DNA of 64,000 bases from Hericium rajendrae (taxonomy: Eukaryota; Basidiomycota; Agaricomycetes; Russulales; Hericiaceae), in NCBI GenBank assembly GCA_033439255.1, contig CM065880.1:2480001-2544000 (forward strand), read 5' to 3'. Shown here in pieces: positions 55,201 through 64,000 of this stretch (positions are counted from its first letter, which is position 1; each line of letters opens with the position of its first letter). The translations under genes and the position numbers were made by a program. The notes under the pieces are model-generated. The model searched no databases. It was not told the DNA's origin and saw only the letters and a program-made list of their open reading frames with translations.

Positions 55201-56664
55201 AAGTATTGTCATCACTGGGACAGAACTCGATGCGCTTACGAAACCCCAAATGGACAGGCTATGCGATTACACAGAAATCGTATTTGCGCGCACGACGCCG
55301 GAGCAGAAGCTTCGCATCGTTCAAGCTTTCCGTGCGCGAGGTGCTATTGTGGCTATGACTGGCGATGGTGTTAACGATGCCCCTTCCTTGCGCGAGGCAG
55401 ACTGTGGGATCGCCATGGGAAGCGGTTCGGACGTTGCTCGTGAAGCCGCGGATATGGTGCTTCTGGAGGATTTCTCTGCTATCATCGTCGCTCTTGAATA
55501 TGGTAAGCCTGAATGTTGCCTGAAATGGTGAACTAGACTTATTCTTACAATTGAGGTCGTCTTGTCTATGACAACCTCAAGAAGACGGTTCTATATTTGC
55601 TACCTGCGGGAAGGTGAGCGAATTGGCCTGATGCTGTGCTCAGGAATTTATGCTGTCCCAGTTTCTCCGAGCTGATGCCCATCATCCTCAATATCTTGAT
55701 TGGAGTTCCGCAGATGCTCAGCAATATACAGTAAGTATCCGACTTTCCATCGCACTGCGGTTTCCTGACATGCCGATAGGATGATTTTGATCTGCGTCGC
55801 GGTACGTTTCATTCATCAGTATGATCATCTGAGATTGACGACCGACGCCTACCGCAGACCGATGTATGGCCAGCCCTGAGTATGTGTCTTGAGCCGCCAG
55901 AAAGCGGCCTACTCGCTCGCCCTCCCCGTAACGTCAAGAAGGATCGCCTCGCGGACTGGCGTCTTCTGCTTCATGCCTACGGTTTCCTGGGAGTCTTGGA
56001 ATCGCTATGTGCCATGTCCATGTACGCCCCGGCTGCATGTCTATGCCTTTCCGTTATTCAACATTTCTCCAACAGGTCCTTCTGGTTTTTGCAACGTCAT
56101 GGAGTGCCATTTTCCTCTCTGGCCCTCGGATTTGGAAATTGGCCAGGTCTTACCAATGACCTGCTTTATCGCGCACAGACAGTGTACTTCTTTACGCTTG
56201 TCATCATGCAATGGGGGTGAGCCGTCTGCAGTTCCATCATATTCATATTGACTCGTCGGCCATCCCTCTCAGAAATCTCCTTGCAACGCGCAACCGTAAA
56301 TGCAGCTTGTTGCAACAACCACCTTTGCCTCGAGTCAACCCGGCTGTCCTACCTGCTGCCCTACTCGCATTGGCGATAGGCATATTCTTCTCTTATATCC
56401 CAGCGTTGTGAGTTCATTCGCGCATTATTGGTCCTTCGAGGTGCTAATGGTCTTTATCTCGTAGCCACCGCGTCTTTCAGACACGCGATATCCCTGCGGA
56501 ACATTTCTTCCTGCCCATGGCGTTCGGCCTGGCCATACTCATGTTTGTGCTCTTCTTCTCATCGGACCTTCTTTGCTGATTCTCGCTTCGTTAGTTTGGA
56601 TGAGACACGGAAGCTTGTTGTTCGCCGCCATCCCCGAGGCATTCTCGCGCGAGTAGCGTGGTAG
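52251..56664 (+). CDS. P-type cation-transporting ATPase (P2C/ACU-like)
   Basis: This is a membrane pump that couples ATP hydrolysis to cation transport. ATG at 52,251 opens [20 protein letters not shown]. In order: [20 protein letters not shown] (N-terminal cation-ATPase domain), a transmembrane pair near [16 protein letters not shown] and [17 protein letters not shown], and the actuator domain with [20 protein letters not shown] and ILTGE. Then come the M4 motif [20 protein letters not shown], the phosphorylation site [25 protein letters not shown] in the nucleotide domain, and the hinge [21 protein letters not shown]-terminal helices end [20 protein letters not shown]. Overall it resembles Na,K-ATPase alpha and fungal ACU alkali-cation ATPases, and the ion is not proven. 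More than ten introns occur. One near 54,403 seems to use a GC donor (AAG|GCATGT), and the last (about 56,545-56,600) shifts into the terminal frame. Confidence 0.85.
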
Positions 56665-57019
56665 TCGCACGCCAGCTGATCGCTTTGAGATAGGCTGCGA
56701 GGATTGAACGTAGAGTCACGGACGAATGGACGAAGATGCGAACTGTAGACTGTTCACCACATAAACAATATCTAGACTGGAAGATATGGCTGTCAATTTT
56801 GTACATTCCTAAATCGTCAGTGAGACTTGTCCATAATGTGAGGCATGCAATCAGAGCCGAATGTTTCAATAAAACCTGGTCAATTCACTCATGACAAGCA
56901 TGTCTATCTGCGTTGATGTGTAGGACCAACAGTCGTCACCTGGCATTGGCATCATCGCCAAGCCTCATCCCATCGACCCCGCAACGTGTCGTACGGCCTT
57001 CGCTCGACCAATACATAGA
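56665..57019. other. Convergent intergenic gap
   Basis: This is the 3' space between the ATPase and the CCCH gene. Nothing else was recognised. Confidence 0.5.
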
Positions 57020-58639
57020 CTAGTACCGCGTCGCCTCGAGAACATCCTGAAACGCAACCTGTCAGCAAATATAGCGCAAGCAAACAGAGAACGCCTACCC
57101 AAGCATCGTCATCCCAGGGCTTGACGCCGTAACTAATAAGCTCGTCGAACTCGTCGTTCGTGAACCCGCAGTTCTGCATCCGCTGCTCGAGCTCGTCGTC
57201 CGAGTCGGACTCGTCGCCGTCCACGTCAGGCAGCCAGCGGCTGGCATGGCTACTGCCTGCATGCGCGTTATCCCCACGACTGCCTCCCACGCCCCGACCG
57301 CCGCGCTGCTGCCCGCCCCGCGCCCGGCCACCGCGGTTCCCTCTGCCCCTGCCCCGACCCCGACCTCTACCCCTGCCGCCTCCCCGACCGACCGCCGCGC
57401 CACCTCGCTGCGCATGCTCCATGAGCCTCAGCTCGCGCCCCATCGCCTCCCTGCTCTCCGGCGCGCCGCTGAAGCGCGCGGCCGGGTCCGCGCCCGCCGG
57501 CTTGAACCACACGAGGCGATCGTCGAGCATGCCGACGAAGTGGCACATGTAGTCTGCGTCGTCGCGCACGCCGCGCATCGTGAGGACGCCGCGCACGGCG
57601 GCGGTCTTTTCGGGGTCTGTCCACCAGCCGGTCTCGGGGAGGAAGGCGCGGCGGTGCGAGTACGAGCATTCGTCGGCGCCGAAGCGGCAGTTGCCGGTGA
57701 GGAAGTAGATGCAGACGTTCTGCCCGCTGTTGCGAGGTGGAAATGGAAGTTAGTGCTGGAAAGCGGTGAACGATGGGAACGTACAGCCTATCGCGCACGC
57801 TCTTGTGGTCGGGCGCGTGCGAGTACATGCAGTCGCGCTCCTTGCTGCAGCCGTTGTGGTTGTAATACCGGCACGGGATGCCGTTACCCTCGTGGTTCCA
57901 GTCGCTTGAATCAGACGCGGACTCGATCTCGACCTTCGGCTCGTCGAGATCGGGGTACTCGTCGAGATCGGGGTACTCGTCCTCGAAGCCGACATCGTCC
58001 AGCTCGTAGTCGGGCGCGTCCATGCGGCGGTTGAGCTCGCGGAGCACGGCTTTGGCCTCGGTTAGGTTCGGGTCCTGCTTCAGGACGATCTCGATGTCTG
58101 CGGTCGTTAGCGAGCCACGGGAGCGGGCTGAGGGGACTCTCACCTAACATTGGCACCCAGAATGTTGTCTTGGCCTTTTCTAGCTAGAGCACGGCGGTAG
58201 CGGGCCTTTGTGAACGTAGGGTCGTGAAGAAGGGCTCGTTGAGCCGCGCCTTCAGCGGCTTCATACCTAGAAGTATTCGTACTTAGCATAGAGAAACTCT
58301 AGGTAGCAAATGGAAACGGCGAACTCTTCGGCTTTTAAGTATGCCAACGCCATGTTGGATAAAACGGCTGTCCTTGGGCCGTTCACTTTCATGGCTTCCT
58401 CATAGCAGGCGACTGCGCCCTCGTAATCCTGAGCTTTAAATTTCGCATTTCCCTGCGACCATTCCCGTCAGCATAGCTGACCGGCCGTCAGACATTCAGA
58501 AGCGTACCTTCTCCTTATGCTCTTCTGCCAGCTTCTCCTTTTCGCTGGCGCGCTTAGCGCGCTGCGCTGTCCGCAGAGCGAGCGCCTCGGCGAGCTGCGC
58601 CTCCGTCAAAGGTGGTAAAGATGTACTCGTAGACGCCAT
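57020..58639 (-). CDS. TPR and CCCH zinc-finger RNA-binding protein with RGG tail
   Basis: ATG at 58,639 opens MASTSTSLPPLTEAQLAEAL, a charged helix EKEKLAEEHKEK, then tetratricopeptide-like repeats GNAKFKAQDYEGAVACYEEA, SNMALAYLKAEEFA and AAQRALLHDPTFTKARYRRA. After an acidic linker with repeated EYPDLD come two CCCH fingers: CRYYNHNGCSKERDCMYSH (C-x7-C-x5-C-x3-H) and CIYFLTGNCRFGADECSYSH (C-x7-C-x6-C-x3-H). These usually bind RNA. A glycine/arginine-rich RGG stretch follows (about 57,290-57,410), then NCGFTNDEFDELISYGVKPW and, across a small intron, a final VAFQDVLEATRY at 57,020. The fold order suggests an mRNA-binding regulator, but no specific orthologue is claimed. About five introns occur. 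Confidence 0.8.
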
Positions 58640-59057
58640 TTCTAAAGGTATGCGAAACAAACAAGAATTTATAAAGGAAATAAAGCAAGAAGCAGTTGCA
58701 GTCAGTAGAGAGTGAAATGTGCGCTCGAAGAGGCTCAAAGTTGGCCGGATAGCGCACGCGCGCTACGCCGCCGCGTGTCTTGCCGCGCTTGCCGCGCTTG
58801 TGGCGCAGATCGGGAGTCACATGACCGTGTCGTAACCACTCGTGTTTTATCCAAAGAAATTTGTACAAAAAATTACAGACGTCGATTCGGAACTTTGTTA
58901 GTTATGTGGGACGTGTTTCCATTGTGCTTCTTCTCAGACACCCAATCGCGAGACACAGATTCACCCAGAACCCAAGAGAATAGCTGTTATCCATAAAGAC
59001 CCCAACCCAACCCCAACCGGAGAAAGACGGAAACGTTGGAAGATGACGATTATTTGT
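58640..59057. other. Gap between CCCH gene and GH16 gene
   Basis: It holds the CCCH promoter and the GH16 3' end. No further feature was recognised. Confidence 0.5.
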
Positions 59058-60515
59058 TCAGGTGTAGATCTTGATCCACGGGAACTCGAAGTACGCGTTG
59101 TTGAAAGCGCTGGCGTTGTTGTTGACGTAGTCTGGAGGTGCACTTAATGAACGGGAATCGCTGAAAGGAGTGAAGGTGCGAGAATTACCGTTACAACTGC
59201 TCGGGCAGCCCGAAGAGCCGTAGACAGAGCCAGCCCAGTCACCACCTGATCATCACAAGTTCAATTCCACGATTCTTCGAGAATTGATATAGGAAGCTTA
59301 CAGAATGTGAGGTTGATGATGATGTTGTGAGGACCGAAGTGCTGGCCAATATTGCAGCTCGTGCTGGGGAAGTACGCGTCGGGAGTTCCCTGGTACAAAC
59401 CCTTCAGCACGGACAGCGTAAATACGAAGGACGAGGCAGGCGGCATACCCAATTGTCCGTATTTACGCTGTTGGCGCCGCTCGTGATGTCGCTGGGGATC
59501 CCGCCAGTATTGCGGGCCCAGAACCAGACCTTGATAAAGCTACCGGTGCGCTCCACTGCATACCTTCAAAAAGAAATTGTCAGCATAACTCCACTCAGGG
59601 CGAAGACTCTGACGTACCAGCCGCCGCCGTTATTGTTGAAAGAAGGCCCGTAGCTATTCGCATCCGTGACCTGCACGCCGCAACCCGCATTGTTGGTCGT
59701 CGCAGTATTGCAATCATTCCCCGTCGGGCGCCTGCCCCACAAAAAGTCAGCCCACTGCCTTCGAAAAATAAAGGAATGACGTAACGCACCCGGTCTCCGA
59801 GCGCGACGCCGGCATGCTGCACCCTGCGTTCGTGTGCAGCGTGCTCTGGTTCGGGCCCTGGTCATTCACGCCCTCGACGATGTCGACTTCGCCCTATGGG
59901 GCCCCACGCGCGTCAGTCTGTCTCCGCGCTGCTGCGGCGATGAGTGGGGCGCACCTCGTTCGGCCAGTTAGCGCCGACTTCCCAGATCGCGGGCCATGTC
60001 CTGTCGCTCCGTGTGGGAACCTAGTACTCCCAGAGTAGATGAGACGGACGCACCCGCAGCCTTGGGGCATGTGCTGCACGTTGAAGCTGTGGAGAATGTC
60101 AATGAAGGTTTCCTGGTCGCTTCGCGAAGGAGAAGATGCCTACACAGCGACGTGCGTGGAATACTGCTTGTTCGACTGCACACGGAACGAGTTGCGCCCG
60201 GGGCCGCTGGCGCTGAGCGTCGTGTGCGCATCGGCGCGCAGGATAATGTTGTTGCCCGAAATTGTGGCCAGGCCCTGGCTCTGTGCGGTTGCTTGGCTCA
60301 CGTAGTTGCTGCATAAATCATCAGCAAAAATACAGGCTGAGATGGCGAAGAAAGCGAACTTACACGCGGCCGTGCGTCGGATCCGATATGGCCTGGAAGT
60401 TGAACAAGTTGAAGAATGAGTTTCCCTGGATGTTATCCGCAATATTGTATGTCGCCGCGAGGGTACGGCCGGCCATAAGAACGGACAGAAAAATAGAGGC
60501 GAAGGAGAGCTTCAT
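59058..60515 (-). CDS. Secreted GH16 endo-beta-1,3(4)-glucanase (laminarinase type)
   Basis: ATG at 60,515 begins a signal peptide, MKLSFASIFLSVLMAGRTLA, followed by TYNIADNIQGNSFFNLFNF. Further exons read GLATISGNNIILRADAHTTL, FRVQSNKQYSTHVAVFDI and MPQGCG. Then comes the GH16 catalytic motif: WPAIWEVGANWPNE leading to GEVDIVEGVNDQGPNQSTLH, where EVDIVE carries the nucleophile and acid/base glutamates. GPSFNNNGGGWYAVERTGSF and IKVWFWARN follow, then HFGPHNIIINLTFC and GSSGCPSSC. The protein ends AFNNAYFEFPWIKIYT at 59,058. This order and the conserved WPAIWE/EVDIVE pair match basidiomycete laminarinases of about 300 residues, which cleave fungal wall or plant beta-glucans outside the cell. 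About eight introns are implied. Confidence 0.85.
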
Positions 60516-61710
60516 GGTCGCTTGGGTTCAGAGAGCAAGACACCTCGACTGAAGTACAGCTCGCAGACCAAAATTGCACCGTAATTATAGCCTGCAAGCC
60601 CCAGCTTGGAAGACAATCCGAGTGCGCCATATGGCAGCTCGTCAGAAGAACGTCTTGTGCTTTAACGTCGAGTGGACGCAAGGCCAAACTGACTATCAGG
60701 TGGGGGATATGCCAGCGAAGCAACATGGCCCGCATCTCATTGACCAGACTCTGGAGTCGACCGAGGACACCGAGCGGCGGCGGAGACAGCCACCGAGCTG
60801 CAAAGGCTGAGGTACCTACCTTGGCCTGTGTGGTCAAGTGCTGCGAACCAGGACCCGAGGCCAGATCGAAGGTCGCGAGGGCGACGAAAGCAGCGCGACG
60901 TCTAAATCACGTTCGTCTGTTCGGAGAAAAGAAGGCGGAGGATCAGATAGTGTTTCCTCGTAAGACCAAAGGAGGCAAAGAAAGTGGTCTCTCCGAGAGA
61001 GAGGTCCCATGGCGAAAGCATGGTTGGACGTCATGCTGCCCTAAACACCACAAGGCCGCTCGCCTTGGCAAGAGTAGGTCCACGAGACACTGCAGATTGC
61101 CAAGTTCGAGCTATGTGATCGGTCCTGAACCTCAGCGCAGATTATCGTCAACAGCCGCCGAGTAGGGCGTGGTGATCTGGCCCACGCTGGCATTCGTTGG
61201 GATGGAAAAGGACTCGACGTAGTCTTAGCTTATCCGAGTTCAGCTTGCCGGACACCGGAAATGAAGAAGGCAGACGTGGCCTGGTTCCAATGATAGGAGC
61301 TGTTGCTTTGTGCGATGGCAAACCACCTGCGCACCTGGTTACACATGTCCGGAAAGATCAGCTGACATTGCTCATAGCTTGAATACTCGAAGCAAAATCG
61401 GTACAAGGAAAGACACAAACGAAGAGAGGATGGACACTCGCGCCATGATGGTCGTCTGTTAGTGACATTCAAGTACGATTGAAACTTGCTGTGTTAGTCG
61501 AGAGTGAAGGTGTCGCTGAGCAGAAATTGCAGCTTCGTCGCAAGACTGGCGCCCGCGGTCCGGTCCGTCAACATGGCTCCGTCCGTCGAACTTCGAGCAA
61601 CCTCAAATCTTGGACTGTCCTCAATGTCATCAAAGTTAAATTGTCTGAATCCAAACAGAAGAAATGAAACTCTCTTTTGACTGTATTGATATAAGATAAA
61701 AGATGTCATA
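60516..61710. other. Gene-free stretch upstream of GH16
   Basis: Open frames at 60,725-61,165 (+) and 61,230-61,472 (-) show no recognisable domain or family pattern. The second, with YEQCQLIFPDMCNQVRRWFA, could be an exon remnant, but I cannot support it. Confidence 0.45.
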
Positions 61711-61958
61711 CAGCCGTTTACAAAACGATAGGCCGCTTTTGGCAGAAGTTGATCGTCCGTCGGACGTTCAATAGTATAGGTTGAGCTTGTATCTAGCCCA
61801 CACGCGGTGGCAACTGGTGGCAACGGCAGCACGGCAGGAGGGACGCGGCATGGTCTGGCAGTGGTGCCACACAGTCGCAAGCGGTTTCCGACCTTCGCCG
61901 ACTCAAAAGATGTTTACGTCTTTTTGCTCGGGAAGGCCTATCGTTTTGTAAACGGCTG
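61711..61958. mobile_element. 248-bp MITE with perfect 24-bp inverted repeats
   Basis: The ends CAGCCGTTTACAAAACGATA (61,711 onward, 24 bp in all) and their exact complement (61,935-61,958) are flanked by TA on both sides, a TA target duplication. No coding capacity. Perfect ends and a clean duplication suggest a young insertion. TA duplication fits Tc1/mariner-like mobilisation, which is inferred. Confidence 0.85.
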
Positions 61959-62026
61959 TAATGTTACAACATAGCAAAAACCAAAACCAGGCAATACATC
62001 ACGTCCACAAGCGCAGTCAATAAAGT

Positions 62027-64000
62027 TCATGCGCCCCTCCTACCTCGCCTCCGCCCGCCACCCTCATTTTCATCCCCATCTCCATTTCTGTCATTGGTAT
62101 ATAACGCAGACGTGCTCCGTTGTGCAGTCCTCTCAACCACGCTGGTCCCGTCACGGAATCGTGTGCGGAAAAGTACGTTCGCATTAGTGAAGAGCCCCTC
62201 CTTGAGGGAGACGACGATGAATTGCGCGCCATGGAACCGCGTGCGGAAGAGTGTGCCGATGTGCTGCGTATGCGACAGATCGAGTGCGGCATCGATCTCG
62301 TCCAGGATGTAGACGGGCGCGGGCTTGAATTGTAGAAGAGCCATGATCAATGACAGCGCGATGAGCGAACTGCATGATGGATGAGCGTGCGCGCGCTGAG
62401 ACCCAGAACGGTACTACTCACCGTTGTCCACCACTCAGTTCCGTCAAACTTTGTTTCCATACGCTGCCGAGCTGCACTTTGATCTCCAGGCCATTCATGA
62501 GATCTTGGTTCTCGGGAGGCTGAAGTTTCGCAAAGTTGCCTGGAAGCAGTTCTGCAAATATCCCACCGAAATCTCTGTAGCAGAGTGACGTCGTTAAGAG
62601 CCGGAGATGCAGTCTTAAACATGGGTGTGCACATACCCATTGACCTTCTCCCAGGTCGTTTGGAGCGCTTCCCGCTTATACTGATCGAGCTGCTCAATCG
62701 TTTGTTCAATCTTCTCCTTGTCTTTCAGAACCGTCGCTAACATCTTCTTCAACGATGTTTCGCGCTTCTCGACGCTAAATGAGACACTGAGATCACATCT
62801 TCGGACGAAATTGGGATTCATTGTTGCTCACCTGTCGATCATGTTCAAGACCTTCGGATTGACCTTTTTCTTCATCCCGCGTTGCTGATTCTCAAGCTCC
62901 GTTGCTTTGGCGCGAAGAGTCTCCAGGTTCGCATTTTGGAAATCGTACTGAGTACCTTCCTTTCCAAACAACCTTCACAAAAAGTCAATAACGAAAGGGT
63001 AGACGGAAAATAGACGAAACGCACTCGCTATCTTGGAGTATCCAGTCATATTGCTTCTCCAGACTAGTGACATACGACTGCGCGGTCGCCCTCTCCTTGC
63101 CGAGGGTTTGCACGTCATGCTCCATCTTCTTCAATGTGAGCTCAGCATCCGCAACGGCCTGCTTCTTTTCCTTGATGACGTTCTCGAGGTCGCTTAGCTC
63201 AGTATCGAAACGAGTCAACGTGGCACGTTCTTCTTGAAGCTTCCGAGCAGCCTTCGTATGAGAGGCCTGTATTGAGGTGCGAAGAGTCAACATCTTCATA
63301 AGTACGGTCCCAGACTGAGAATGTACCTCCTGCTTTGCATGTTCTGCCTCTAAATTACTCAATTCTTTCATCTGCTTCTCGATACCGGACCTTTGGCTGG
63401 CCTGCTTCTCGTCCGCAGCCTCGATATCTTTCTCGATTTGTTCTAAACGATACTTCGTCAATCACGGCACGGCAGGGCAAGATTACGCAAAAAAAGACCT
63501 AGTTCGAGCGTCGCTGTCTGCAGCTCTTTCTGCTGAGTCTTGACACCAACTGCCTGTTTCTGCAGAGCAGCCTTCCGCTTCGAGATGTCGGCCTACAATT
63601 ATCCCGTAAGACGGGACCGACATCATTTATGTGGGTGATATCATTACCTTGAGTTCATCCGTCTTGCCTTCTTTGTTGTTCTTGAATTCGCTCATGTCCT
63701 TCTCAAGCTTCTTGCACTCTTCCTTGGCTGTCTGCTGCTTCTGCCTCGCAGTCTCCAATGCCGTCTCGAGATCCACAATCGTCTGCTTTACACCGTCCAG
63801 CTGAGCAGCGGTCTATGCGGACGGTGATCAGCCCCGACAAACCTCTGCTCAAAAGGGAAAGGTACCTGTGATGCATTACTACCGTGGACTTGCTGCTCGA
63901 GAAGCCCCATCTCATGCTGCTTGATATCGAGGTTCCGCGACAACGCCCGCCACCTCTCGCGCTTCTCCCTGATCTTGCCCTCCTCGCTCTCGAGCGCGCG
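62027..64000 (-). CDS. SMC2: Condensin subunit SMC2, C-terminal part (runs off right edge)
   Basis: SMC2 is an ATPase core subunit of condensin that compacts mitotic chromosomes. From the right edge the minus strand reads a long coiled coil ([20 protein letters not shown] onward, through [16 protein letters not shown] and [20 protein letters not shown]). It continues with [75 protein letters not shown] (the ABC signature, split by a short intron near 62,420), and the Walker B/D-loop [40 protein letters not shown] and a basic, glycine-rich tail ending at 62,027 follow. The KALETTWxKVN and DLSHTQxIG patterns fit SMC2 better than SMC3 or SMC4. The Walker A head and the hinge lie beyond the window. 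Introns of about 50-60 bp interrupt it. Confidence 0.9.

Noticed and set aside
60725-61472. Possible genes upstream of GH16
   Set aside because: No recognisable domain, splice pattern or codon signal.

Overview
The window reads as nuclear DNA of a filamentous basidiomycete (Agaricomycete, perhaps Polyporales). The protein-coding genes have many short introns of about 45-65 bp with GTRNGT starts and CTNAY-like branch points, and the recognisable genes have fungal counterparts: a condensin SMC2, a GH16 glucanase, a P-type ATPase, and KDZ and Plavaka transposase relatives. It is a dense transposon nest (1 to about 47,834) followed by ordinary host genes (about 49,500-64,000).

The nest has at least four layers. 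(1) A very large KDZ-type DNA transposon ('KDZ-B'). Its right end lies near 47,825-47,834 inside a Plavaka-type transposase gene, and its left end appears to lie left of base 1. It carries a hypothetical gene (8,832-9,968), a cysteine-cluster/coiled-coil gene (10,157-13,432), a long accessory gene (34,249 down to 13,754), a TET/JBP-family dioxygenase with one in-frame stop (34,875-36,151), an apparently intact KDZ transposase (36,244-39,980) and a further hypothetical gene (42,169-40,199). (2) A second KDZ element ('KDZ-A', about 14,454-30,796, with 112-bp inverted repeats) sits in an intron of the KDZ-B accessory gene. It carries its own KDZ transposase, a TET/JBP dioxygenase of another subgroup, a protein with two viroplasmin/RNase H1-N-like domains, and a homologue of the KDZ-B accessory gene. 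(3) A 3.2-kb element with CATCTGA inverted ends (18,038-21,269) interrupts a coding exon of the KDZ-A transposase and is flanked by AC/AC. A 2.7-kb relative (44,745-47,475, flanked by TA/TA) sits in the KDZ-B terminal repeats. (4) A 7.1-kb foldback palindrome (922-8,049) made of nested satellite arrays sits near the left side.

KDZ transposons carrying TET/JBP dioxygenases are a described fungal association. Less expected here are the following: two TET/JBP subgroups nested in one locus; a palindromic CCGCGG-centred motif repeated through KDZ-B exons, introns, minisatellites and satellites but rare in KDZ-A and the host genes; exon fragments of two ribosomal-protein genes (uS3/RPS3 and uL15) captured in the terminal regions, with Arg-to-Cys changes at former CpG sites; and paired hairpins with compensatory changes in the two CATCTGA elements.

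The host segment holds a Plavaka transposase fragment, a hypothetical gene transcribed divergently from it, a P-type cation ATPase, a TPR plus CCCH zinc-finger RGG protein, a secreted GH16 glucanase, a 248-bp MITE with TA duplications, and the C-terminal half of SMC2, which runs off the right edge. All calls come from reading translations and repeats by eye. Exon borders are approximate unless stated.
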